Below are positions 12,201 through 23,300 of a stretch of 42,887 nt of DNA, in pieces. Source of the DNA: Pelomyxa schiedti (lineage: Eukaryota > Evosea > Pelobiontida > Pelomyxidae); assembly GCA_020536535.1 (NCBI GenBank), contig JAHLWZ010000769.1, forward strand, positions 824 to 43,710, in the 5' to 3' direction. A program made the position numbers and the translations under genes. Numbering within the stretch: the stretch's first letter is position 1; each line of letters opens with the position of its first letter. Under the pieces are notes generated by a model. It was not told the DNA's origin. It worked only from the letters and a program-made list of their open reading frames with translations, and searched no databases.

Positions 12201-15200
12201 AATTTTGCTCAGTCAGACATCACAGTTGAGCACTCCAACTTACTCACGTTTACTTGTTGACCGTCCTTTGAATTTGGACCCACAAGTCTCCTTGGAAAAC
12301 ACCCTGTTGGACTGTTTGCGCCACCGCCTTGAACTGCCTGGTGATCGTCCTTCCGGCGACCAAACTGTTGAACCGGTGCATGCAGAGAGTGCTGCAGATG
12401 ACCTGGAGATCGTTGGTGATGACGATGATGACAACAACGAAAACAACATAACTTTAGGGCCTTCTCTTTCCCTCTCTGTATATGACTCCCTTGCACGGCT
12501 CCTGCTCTCCCATGACTCCACTGGTCAGGCAGAAATATTCAGGTTGATACTGGAGCGCCGATGTGCTGCACCTCTGCTCGTCCCATCAGAGTTCATGCCT
12601 TCCCCCCCCTCTGGCCTTCAACCCTTCTGCTTCCTTGTTGATTCCCTGAAGTTTGTTGACATAGTTGGAACAGATGGCGCAGTCATCAATGTTGCCACTG
12701 ATCAGAGCGCCCTGCGAGTGGCAGTCGTGTCTGAGTGCCGAGACACCGGTCAATCGCAAACTGGAGACCTGCTGCAGTCAGTGTTCAACGTTCACTCGTT
12801 CCGCACACACTGCTTCTCTCACATGACAGGGATTCCAAGCTGCAAAATGCCAATTCTGGAGATTGGTTGTGGGTTCATTCTTGCTGCCAACCAAAAACCC
12901 CTTGCAGTCATGGTTGCACATGTGATTGGAAACCCTGAACCCCTCCAACCTTTCTTGGAGAAGTTCACCGAGCTTCTGGTGATTGAGGCACAGGAGGGGA
13001 GCCCAATCACCATACCGCGACCCAATGTGATGGGGAAGTCCAAAGCAACAAATGCTGCAAAGTGGAACTGCAATCACATAGTCTGGCTGTCAGACCCAAC
13101 CCTTGAGATAAAGAAACGAATGGTTTACAATGCAACGATTGATAATAAAGTGAAAGAAGCCTTCATTATGATCATAAGGGGCAGTGTTGCACAGGTTTCG
13201 GGTACCATTGCCAGTGCAATTGTCACTGTGGAGCACCGTTTCAATACCCCAGAGAAAGACCCCTTGCAGACTCTGAATTTTTCATCCTTTTCAAGGAGGG
13301 TGACCATAGACACTGTGGACATCGAGGCAACAACCAAGGGGAGAACAATAACGTGTGAAACACTTCGTAAAAGTTTTATACTCCAATCAAGCTTCCAGAA
13401 AGAAGGGGCATCAATTGTTTCAATGCGTTCCCCACTCAACAAAGGAGTGTCTTTCAGAGAAGAAGTTTTTAAAGCAGAAATACGCAAAGAGCAACAATTC
13501 CGCCAAGACAAAGCAATCGAATTGGAAGCCAACCCATGGATAAAATGCTTTGTGGGAATATTGCAACAGGCCAGCGGCGTTGCGCGCGTCGAGTCAATGC
13601 TAAAGCTGAACTCTTACATCAACAAACAGATTTCCCCATTTTATAACAAACTCAAGCAGCAAGCTGATGCAGCATGGAATGCACACCGTGCAGACAGAAA
13701 TAATGCCGGGCTCAAGCATGACTGGAGTTGCAAGAAAGAGGCAATGAACAGCATAACCATTCACACAGAGCACTTCTGGCGCGAGATATCGCACATGTAC
13801 ACTGCAAACCCAGAGAGGTACAACTCTTTCATTGAAATTGCCGTCCAGCATCTTCTCGACGGCTTTCCACTTGGTAAGAAACCAAAACACCCTACCTCCT
13901 TACACTTTTCTAATTCCTCTCTTTTGAAAAAAAAAAAAAACAGAGCTCTTAGATGGAGATGCTGGTTTCATTAACGAAGATTGGATATACAGCATCCTCT
14001 CTCACCTGCACAATAGGCTATCGATGCCAAGTGACAAGGAACCCCCGCGCATATTTGTGCTCTCAGTCCTTGGGGTGCAGTCTTGTGGGAAATCAACACT
14101 GTTCAACATAATGTTTGGCACCCGCCTGAGGGCCAGTGTTGGCCAATGCACACGGGGTGTGAACATGCAGTTGATCAGATGCATTGACAGGAAAACATAT
14201 GACTACATCCTCCTTCTGGACACTGAGGGTGTTAGAGCACCTGAAACGAGTGGTCTTGAGGGGTCTGAGTGGAGGGACAACAGGCTGGCCACGATAGCAA
14301 TCCTCGTCGCCGATGCAACCATTGTTCTCAATGCCAATGAGGACCACACTGCAATCAAGGATATGCTCCCGATTGTTTTAACGGTTTATGCAATGGGCTC
14401 TCTCAATGATGGATCTGGCTCAACGCTCTCCTCCAAGCTCTTCTTTGTGTACAATCGAATAAACACAAGTGAGGCTGGAAAAACCAGAGACATACAACAA
14501 AAACTGCTGGAAGTACTTGATGAGAGTGTAAACGAAGTAGAGCGGTTCAGACAAGGTGCCCACTTAGACACAGCATCCACAACCCCTCTTTCCACACCTC
14601 CCTCTAATCCTCCACCAAAACCTTGTCCGTCATCCATGTTCTCAATAATCTCAGACCTGAAGCTCCACTCCAATAACGAAGCCAAAAGTGACATCAGGAT
14701 CTTGGGCCAGAACAGGCTCAAGGACTTCCCTCCGCACGATGTTCCTAACACCCTGTATGGACAAGCAGTCGTGGCACTGCGTGAACACATGCACTCCAGC
14801 ATGGTTTCTTCAACTTGGCAGCCCAGGACTGTGAATGGCTTCAAAGACCACCTCAGAGCAGTGTGGTCAGCTGTGGTCACTGAAGACTTTGGATTCAGCT
14901 TCCGGAGCATCATGGATCGCACGAACTACTCTATAATGGAGCATAATATGATGCAGCAACAGCAGAAACTTGCTGTGGCCTACAGTCTGCATTACTCCAA
15001 GGTGGATGATGAAATCAAAAAAATGGCAGCTGCAAACCCTGATGAACACCCTTCCGAAACTGACGCCAATGACCGCTTGGACAAACTTAAAAATATTCTG
15101 AGATCTGCAATAGCACCAGAGATAGCTTCCACAACCTGTTATATCAATGAGATGAAGAAGGACCCACGCTTTTCAAGCTTAGCAACTGGCTTGGAACAGC

Positions 15201-16960
15201 AATGGAGTTCGTTCCTTCATGATCAGAAGTCCCGCTGGGAGCGTTTGATTTCCTCATCATTCACAAGTGTTATTATGTATGGCTCCAAAGAGGAGGAATA
15301 CAGAAAGCTCATGCGACATAAAATTGAAGGCCGCTGGGCAAGTACAAAGGGGTGCCTCACAGATCACGCAAAGAGAGAACTTTTTCAACAATTGTTTGAT
15401 GACTTTCTACTCGAGGTCAACCTCAAAAATCCTTCCAGTGCTTCACGTGTAACCAGTCAGGTGCTTGAAGTGTATCGCCACTTTCCAGGCTTGCAAATTG
15501 ATCTTAGCAAGTTTGATACTGACGAACTTTTACAGTCCCAGTCTCAGTCCTGGCTTGGGGGCTCAAACTTTGTTTTTCAAGCTTTCCAGAAAGTCTGGAA
15601 TGCACTTTTTAAGAGCACAATCACCTTCACACCAAAACAAGAGGGAATGTTGAATGGATTGGCCAATGAGGTGGTATCTCTGTTGTGTACTGCCAAAATG
15701 TTCAACACAGGTCTTGTGAATGAAGCCATTGAAAAAACCAACGCGCGACTGAGGCAATTTGATAATGTCAGCCATGTGAGGCAAAAAGCCCACACAATGG
15801 TGTTCTCAATACTTTGCACACAGCTCACTGAAGTGCAGAAGAAGTGGGACGAGGAAAACAGTGTAGGAGCCAAGATGCGCAAGAGCAAGGAAACCTTCCG
15901 GGTGTTCTTTGATGGAATCTTCAGTGGCTTGGAAGGAAAGGCGATGCTTATTCAAGCACTGACAAGGGCAATAGAAATGAAGTACAGAGATGCGTTTGTG
16001 GAATACGCAATTAAAATGCTCACACCCAGCGCATTTGAGCAGCCTTACATTGGAGACTTCCACAAACTTATGGCTCATGGTGACCTGGAGCTCATTGAAC
16101 ACATTGGAAACTTTGGAAAAATACAGCAGATATTACGAAATACACAACACCACCTTGACCAGGTGCAAGAAAAGCTTTTGGATGCTTTTATTGGCAGCAA
16201 GCTTTCATCACTGTGGCTTGCGTTCTGGAACAAGTTGAAAGAGGGCTTTGAACTTGCTGCTGCTGAAGCCAAGACTGTAACTCTCAATAGGACTGAAATG
16301 TTCATGAAAGTGTTGCGACAGCAGATTGCCACCTACCGGCCAATATGGGAGCACATGCCAGTCTACTCTGATTCGTACAGAAATTGTGACAATGAGCCAC
16401 CACAAATGTTTGATGGGTTGTGGGAAGTTGTCACCCACAAGGTTCCACTGCCTGGTCCTGGCCGTTGCCCTGTGACTGTCCACAGTCTTGTTTCTTTGCT
16501 CCTAGCAGAACTGAGGACTGGCCCACTGGATACTGCAGTTGGAGCTGTTCGCCCAAGGTGTTGTGAGCCTTGCCCCATTTGCGAATCCCCTTGCATGTCG
16601 TCCCTTGGTCACTCGGGAAACCATGATACATACCACCAGCCACTGTCACTCACAGGGTGGCACATGGATGACACGAAAATGTTGATGCCTGAGACGTGTG
16701 TGCAGGCTGTGCGTTCCACCAAAAATTTCAAGCGACACTGTGACACAGAGTACCGCCCATATGCCAAGTGGACACAGTACTTCCCGAACTGGGACTTGCC
16801 GGCACAAAACAGGCACCTTGAACTTCGTGAATACATTGCCCTCCACTTCAACACCGAACTTGCAGGGAGTGCCTACAAGCCAGCAACCAACATTCCAGCA
16901 GAGTATGCAAGGAGCATTGAAAGCATCACCCAGTCCATAAAACACCTTGCACAGCTTTAA
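9223..16960 (+). CDS. MACPF domain fused to very large inducible (VLIG/GVIN-type) GTPase, 2,499 aa
   Basis: Predicted cytosolic immune-type giant GTPase. Exons 9223-9317, 9389-10745, 10793-11236, 11287-13873 and 13944-16960 join with no internal stop to 2,499 codons. Residues about 240-290 form a charged coiled coil. Residues about 330-632 look like a MACPF/perforin domain: YLSINSSHAIAAFHA, then FMNDFGSHVSDGLHHLGGLF near 502-521 (the FGTH...GG signature), closing with W..ID.GTLPELVPIWE. Residues 632-1500 resemble the VLIG middle region, including ERRCAAPLLVP. The GTPase follows: P-loop GVQSCGKS at 1538-1545, then DTEG at 1587-1590 in the VLIG DTEGxRAPE form. A C-terminal CxxC/His cluster (about 2367-2420) matches the conserved VLIG tail. 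Length is close to animal VLIGs, which are linked to interferon responses in vertebrates. Introns are 71, 47, 50 and 70 nt. Joining of both halves in one transcript is inferred from splice phase. Confidence 0.88.
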
Positions 16961-17045
16961 AGTATCCGGAAAAACTTCTAAGAAATGAAAATTTAGTTAA
17001 TCTTTCCGGGTCCTTTATCTTTTGCTATTTTGTTAGGGACACTCT

Positions 17046-18143
17046 ATGGACACTGAGTACTGGGCCAAGATAGTGCTTTTCTATGCAGTAACTCACACCA
17101 CTACACCACCAACAACTTCCAAATCGGCGTCTCCGTCTTCACGCAACTACGTGGCGGTACACAAAGTGTCGTGGGTCCCGGCCTTCGTGGCCTCGGGGTT
17201 CACCATCCACAGTGGTGGGGCTCAGGCGGGCGGGATGCACCTCCTCACGGTCCCGCTCACAACACAAGCAAGCCCGCAAGCACGCTCAGACTTCGGCGAG
17301 TCACGTGCGAGCCGCTCCTGCTTGCCCTTCGCCCAGAAACAAAGACTCTGCCTCCGTCACGAAGGCCGGGCCCCATGCACCCACAACGCCCACCGCACCA
17401 AAACCTGCACCCACCAACGCCACTCCCACATCTTCAACGCACACCACCCTCAAACCCGGCTCCATCTCCACCCTGGATGCCGGCCACACCCCTTCTTCTT
17501 CAACTCACACGACGAGCAGCATCACTGTACGGATACACTGCTTCGCTCCTGAAGCACCTCTGGGCAGCGTCGAACATCCCGCCCGCAGCATCACAGAGCG
17601 CCGTCGACGCCACCTGGGCCCAAGCAGTCTACTGCATTCAAGCCTACGCTCTCACCAAGAAGAGGGAAAGCGTGGGGGACCGGCAAGTCCAAGGGCAATT
17701 ATCAACAGCAGAGGCACGCTCGCAGAAAGCGTGGAACACCGGACGTACTGCTTGACATCTCCCAGAGGAGGAAAGCAGCAAAGATCAAGAAACTAGCCGC
17801 GTATGATAGAGCTGCAGACGCAGTGAATGTCCTGGAGACGCAGGACCTTGCTCTGACGCCCGAGCAAGTTCTCCTCAGACTCACTGAGTTGCACTCGAGG
17901 GAGAGCCCCTGACGCAGGAGCATGAGCTCAACCTGGCATTCCCCAAGCACGACTGCAGCTGCAGAATCAAGGTGGAAGAACGAGGACGGCCAGTTCAAGT
18001 TCAGCAAGGGGCTCGTAGCAGCGACACTGAGCTCATCCAAGAAGGGGTCAAGCTCCGACGTGCGCCCCATAACGATCAGCGATCTTTCTGCAGATGGTTT
18101 TTCAAGTGCCTGGCAAGGTCGGTGCCGACCTTCGATGCCCTGA
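17046..18143 (+). CDS. Unrecognised GC-rich coding region, interrupted
   Basis: One plus-strand frame reads from ATG 17046 for 168 codons to a TGA at 17550, then stays open from 17553 to a stop at 17909 with a strongly basic, coding-looking segment (GKAWGTGKSKGNYQQQR, ISQRRKAAKIKKLAAYDRAA, LALTPEQVLLRLTEL). Two other frames are also long and open because the DNA is GC-rich. The middle is Ser/Thr/Pro-rich. A further Ser-rich open segment runs 17922-18143. The region starts 85 bp after the MACPF-VLIG stop, and its MDTEYWAK start resembles MDTPADWVAK of that gene, which may be chance. No family is recognised. It may be a broken gene or one with an unplaced intron over the stop. Confidence 0.35.
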
Positions 18144-18211
18144 CCTTTTTTAAAGCAACAACGACGAATAGCATTGAAGTTTGTTTTGTTTTAAAATATA
18201 GTGTTTTATAT

Positions 18212-19103
18212 TCACAGTGCCATGGAGCGTTCCAGTGCTGCCAATTCGTCCTCCTCTTTTCTCTTGGCTAAGGTGGATATTAGAGAAGGAGTGTGGATAC
18301 AAGGTAGAACCTGGTGTGGGTGTGGCTGTGGGGACGGGGGGAAGTTTCACAGGAATCTCATCCACGGCTGCAAGTTGTTCATCAAGGGCTTGTTGTTCCA
18401 ATTGCTCAAGCTCTAAAAACCGGTTATTCCAACTTAGGGAAAGTAATATGAAAACCATTTTCCAGTTCGGTCTCATCAAAAGCTTCAGCGGCTCCTATAG
18501 GCTGACTAATGGCATTGCTGATGTCGGTGGCAATTTCCATTTGGTCTCTAATTTCTGGAACGCGATGAGAATGATGAATACAACCGTTAAGAAAAGCGAA
18601 CCATCCATGGTATCTTCTACATCATCGGGAGTCCTGCACGGTGTTAGGAGAGTTATGAGGGGAAAAAGCACTTACATGCTTTTATGGATATTCTTCAAAG
18701 CCTGGGCTCCGACTTGCATGTTTTTAAGGGCCAACAAATTTGTATCAGCACTTTCAATTGCAAAAACCTACAAAAATGAGCCGGAGAAAGTTGAAAACCG
18801 ATACCTGTTGCTCTATTGTCATGCGAGCACCATTGATTTTATCAATCTGGGCTTCATAAGTCTTCTTGCGCTTCAAACACATCATTGCACCTTAAAAAAA
18901 GTATTACTAAAAAGACCAGAAGAAAGGGGCTGGTTACTTTTCCTGTTCTTAGCTCTAATGAACGAGGTCGCTTGTTCCCCTTCCTGTGTTGCTTTCCTTT
19001 GCAAAAACGCCTCCCTTTTCTCGAGGGTCGTTATGGTGTCACGCAACTGGGTAATAGCTTCATTTGCAGATGGTGCTTTTTTGGCTTTGCGGAAGAGGCT
19101 CAT
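18212..19103 (-). CDS. CHMP4: Charged multivesicular body protein 4 (ESCRT-III Snf7)
   Basis: CHMP4/Snf7 is the filament-forming core subunit of ESCRT-III, acting in multivesicular-body sorting, cytokinesis and membrane repair. Seven exons (18938-19103, 18805-18890, 18676-18767, 18602-18633, 18456-18554, 18311-18412, 18212-18267) sum to exactly 211 codons (210 aa), the family length. The N-terminus MSLFRKAKKAPSANEAITQL is typical, followed by the basic LKRKKTYEAQIDKI helix, the acidic PDDVEDTMDEI region, ELEQLEQQALDEQL, a Pro-rich linker, and a C-terminal amphipathic ELAALERSMAL that fits the ALIX/Bro1-binding helix. Introns are 35-47 nt. The start lies 156 bp head to head with translin. Three alternative frames within this span are shadows. 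Confidence 0.95.
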
Positions 19104-19259
19104 TGCTGTCGCTTATTCGGCACTCTACGTGTCGTGTATCGCTTGCGGTTTGTTTTTGGTTTGCTTTTTATTTGTTTTTATGGCTTTTTTTCATCCACTT
19201 TTCACATTCCTGAAAGAATCTAAATTGGTTTTTTGCAGATCTGAGAAGTGCTAAGTCGA
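19104..19259. promoter_or_regulatory. Divergent promoter of CHMP4 and translin
   Basis: Only 156 bp separate the minus-strand CHMP4 ATG (19103) from the plus-strand translin ATG (19260), so both promoters must overlap here or lie in the neighbouring gene. The interval is T-rich on the plus strand with a TTTTTTGCAG tract at 19229-19238. No TATA box is evident. A shared bidirectional promoter is inferred from spacing. Confidence 0.5.
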
Positions 19260-20225
19260 ATGTCGGGTGTTAGTGTAGTATCGTTAGATCTTCTCTCGAC
19301 ATACCGCGGGTCGTTAGATCGGGAATCCGACCTCAGTGATGCACTGCGCTTAAAAGCGAAGACTCTTTTTACGCACTCCCGAGCAATTTCTTGTGCCACA
19401 AATATGCTGCACACGAAAGCCAACAAAAACTCTGCTGCTGGTTTTTTTCCTTTTTTTTTTTTTTTTTTTGACTTGGTTTAGAGGCACTGGTAATTGAGAA
19501 ACTTAGAGGGCACCTCTCTGATGCTAAGACAGTGGTCATTGAACTTTCGTCTTGTATCCCTCCCGGTATGTTCTACAAGTACATGTTCCATTGGAGAACG
19601 CAGATAACCCATTTGGTATTCAATCGTTTATGGATTTCGCAAAACAAACAAAGAAACAACCAGAAACGCCTATCCCTCCTTGGGAGACTCTTGGAAACCA
19701 ACCTAGGTTTAGGTTGCTGGTGTAGTTTTAGTGGAGTGGCTGGAGCATAACAGGTTGGCAAGCTACAATGAAGTGGCTGTATGCAAAATTTTGATCCAAG
19801 CTCTCTTCTAAATTTCCACTTTTCAGAATACTTTGGGCTGCAGCAAACAATTCCCTCTACCCGTAAATTCCTACATTGACGGTCTCATTACTTAATGTTT
19901 CAATGTGCCTTAACTTTCCTGAAGGCATTTCGTCTCTGACACCCGAACTAGCTCGATTGGCAATAAATACAGTCACCAACAACAACTTTGATATTTCGAG
20001 AATTTGCTTCATGGTAAGAGCCATACAATGCCGTATGTCTTTTTTTTTTCCCCAAAGTTCTTTCTGTACTTATTTCAGTTTTTTCCAAAAGTGTTCCAGG
20101 GTTTGTCCGAGCATGGTGCAGTAATAACAGAGCGTCTGGGTCAGATAACAATGGATGTTAGAACGGTAGATTCCGCTGCATATGACATTGCATTGAGAGG
20201 CTTATCAACCCCAACCAAATCATGA
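19260..20225 (+). CDS. TSN: Translin
   Basis: Translin forms octameric RNA/DNA-binding rings and, with TRAX, the C3PO endoribonuclease acting in RNA silencing and tRNA processing. Exons 19260-19440, 19482-19615, 19713-19778, 19827-19881, 19925-20013 and 20079-20225 sum to exactly 224 codons (223 aa); human translin has 228. Family landmarks are FYKYMFHWRTQITHLV (translin YYRFHEHWR region), VAGVVLVEWLEHNRLAS, VNSYIDGISSLTPELARLAINTVT (the conserved L..ELSRL..N.VT helix), and ITMDVRTVDSAAYDIALRGL at the C-terminus. Introns are 41-97 nt. The stop is 83 bp from the stop of the convergent RasGEF. I see no TRAX-type acidic catalytic set, so it is translin rather than TRAX. Confidence 0.95.
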
Positions 20226-20308
20226 ACAACCCCACCGATAAAGACAGCTCAACAAGAGAGTATAATATATACTATTTAAAGGATAGTACAAAACAAAAGA
20301 AAAGACTT

Positions 20309-23300
20309 TCAGTCCTTTCCTCCTTTTGGTGCTAGTTTTTCTGAGGCCTTTTGGGCCTTCAATAATAGTGTTGCGTCTTTCCCAAAAATATCCTAAATGA
20401 TGAGTTAGAGGACAAAAACACAACAAAGCATACCCGTGAAATTTTTTCCAGAGCGGAAGTGTTTGTTTTTGCCGGTCTTTGGAAAGAATATTAGAGGAAA
20501 CAGAAGGCAGTTAGTTCACGAAGGGACACACGTTGGGCTCTTATTTGGGGGCTCGAGGCTTAAACTTAAATCGAAAGATTCATCTGCTGTGAGAACCGGG
20601 GAGTTGTTCATGTAGTTTTGAATTCTTTCCACGGCTTCAAAAGTGTATCCGTTTAGTTGCCATAATTGAAGTGACCTAGATTAGATGAAAAACGAAAAAC
20701 AAAAAACAAAAAGAAGGAACTAGGGTAGTTTACTTGACAATTCCCGAGGTGTGTCGGTACTTGGCAAAATTGATAAGCGGAGTACCAGCAATGAGGTCAG
20801 GGTTACCATCATTGGCAAACGTGAGATCTGTGAGAATCATCCCTAGGTATTGTAAATTCTTAATTAGGAATTGTGGAAATTGAATTGTACCGAGATAAGG
20901 AATGCAAGGCGCAACTGCTACTTTAACAGCCTCTCGATATAGCTGAAAATTTCCTTTTGCATCTAAAAATTCGCAGTATTTGTCATACAAATCCCAAGTC
21001 GTTGGTGGTAGATACTAAATAGATATTTTGAGTAATCTGGAGACCAAGTAGGCTACTTACAGTCCATGACTGTTTCAGTCTGTGGACAGCAGAGTTCTGC
21101 AGTGCAGAAACAATTTCCATGAGTCCGTTGAAATTTCTCATTCTGAAGCACGCCTAGAGAAGAAAGTCAATAAGGGAACTACCCAAGAATGTAAATACAT
21201 CTGCAGTTAATATCAGTCTGTGAATAACAACAGCACGTTCTTTTTCATGTTTATATCGCACGACTTCAGATATGCACCACATGGTACGCTTTTCTTTTGT
21301 GAGGAATATGGCTGGGAGTGCGGGTGTACCTTGTTCGATTCCATTATCATATTTGTAATGTTGGGGGCAAGTTTCTCTTTGAGAAGTTGTTTGTTCCAAG
21401 CATTTCGAACAAATTCTAGAAGGGTATTAATGAAGTCATTTTGGGTTGAGCTTCCGTCAAGTACCTCTCGGTCTGATTTTGCGCCAGATATTCCACTCAA
21501 TTAATGTCATTTGCCGAGCAAGTTCTTCAGGGTGAATGTCCATAAGTGAAGTAACATCGGCCTTGAGGATTATCGCTGGAGGTGGTGTTATTGGTATGAT
21601 GATGGTATTGACTTTCTAGAATGGGTGAGTAGTGCAGTAACTCAGTACGGATAGCAAACCCGAGCAATTAAAGACAAAACAACAGTGGCTGCTTTACAGT
21701 ATTTTGAAAAGATTTCCAGTGTACTCCGTAGCTTTTGCAAGTGTTCAGGATCCTGGAAATCATCAAAGTACAATGTCGCCCATGTGCGAAGAATGTTTAC
21801 AACTCTGGAAAACCAAATAAGCTAAATTGTAGCTGAATTTGTGAATACCGCAGACGAACAATAGTTCTTATCTTCGTATTAAACTCCTCTGAATCAAAAG
21901 TATCTGGCCGACGCATAAAAAATCTTATGACATGAGTGATTTCACGAGGGAATTTCCAGTTACCTAGCCACTAAAATATCAAGAAGTTTGACATCCTCAA
22001 CATAAGCACTATGTGAAATTAAAAAAGAGTGAACAAAGTCCATATCTTTTTATGAGCATTTTAGAATCAACCAAAATTTTTCATTTGTCCTTTCTTACCA
22101 CTCTCTTCTTGGTGTGTTAAATATTGTACCAGCTTATAAACTGTCCCACCACGAATCATATATTCACGGGATCCTGGTGCTAACTAAAACCAGTTAGAGT
22201 TAGAGATGCCCTTAATTTAATACGTTGGCAGCTGCTTCCAGAGGGATTCTCATCCATCTAACATTGTCTTCCGAGTCTGGTTCCTCAAACAAGTGATAAT
22301 CTTCTTGAAATTTCTCATATAAATCCACAGGTGTATACAACTCTTCAGTTATATGCTATATATCTCCGTTAGTGAACAACTCACAATGGGAGACAACTTC
22401 AACGTGAATTGGTGTGAGGGAAGCACTGTCAGTGCGTGGAGAGACCGGTACAACAGATAGAGATCTTCTGTTCGGGTACAACAGTTCAAGTACAGGGGGC
22501 CCAGAGGGAGGCTTCTAATCACCAGTCAGGAAACAGGATTAAAAAAAAAGAGGAGACATTTTGTTCAACAGTGTCAATGGTTGCCTCATCTGTGCCCAGA
22601 AGTCTCATACGCTTTGAGAGTGATGACTTAAGAATAGCATTCAGCGGCAAGTATGCCACCCAATTGAGTGCACTTGCAAGAGGAAGACCATCCAACGCAA
22701 TAGCGAAAGCTGTTTTTAGGTGAAAAAAAGTAGGGGACGAGGAAGGTCTACAGAGTTGGGAGGGAGTAACTCTATCAATAGGAATCTGAGATCGAGAACC
22801 AGAAAAGCTCCATACCAATACGGTAGGGGGATGCAAAAATGGTGCTGAAAAATCTATTGTCATTCTTCTTTGTTGAACTTTGAATCTTCCACTCTGGAAA
22901 AGAGTTGTACGGGAAGGCAACACCTCAAAAAGGAGTCGCACAACTTCCAGTGGAAGAGGAGATTGGGTGCCAGGAGGAAGTTCTGGAGCTAAAGTGGAGA
23001 TATCAAGTTGTGCTGGTGTCTGTATCTGAGTGGCCCCAGTAGAAGTGTTATAACTTAAAGAGATCAGTAAACCATTAGACATGGAAAAGAAAACATTGCC
23101 AGTGCCTCGATTAGCTCTGGGTTATTGGTTTCCGTAGCTTTTGAGAGAGGCGTTTCCCCCTTATTGTTTGGAATATCTGCTAGTATTAGGGGTTGCCAGT
23201 GTTACGCATTTGGAAAGTGGGTCACACTTGGATCAGCTTTGGATTCCAACAATGTTGTTATGAATTCGATTTGAATGTTGCTCACACAACAAGCAAACAT

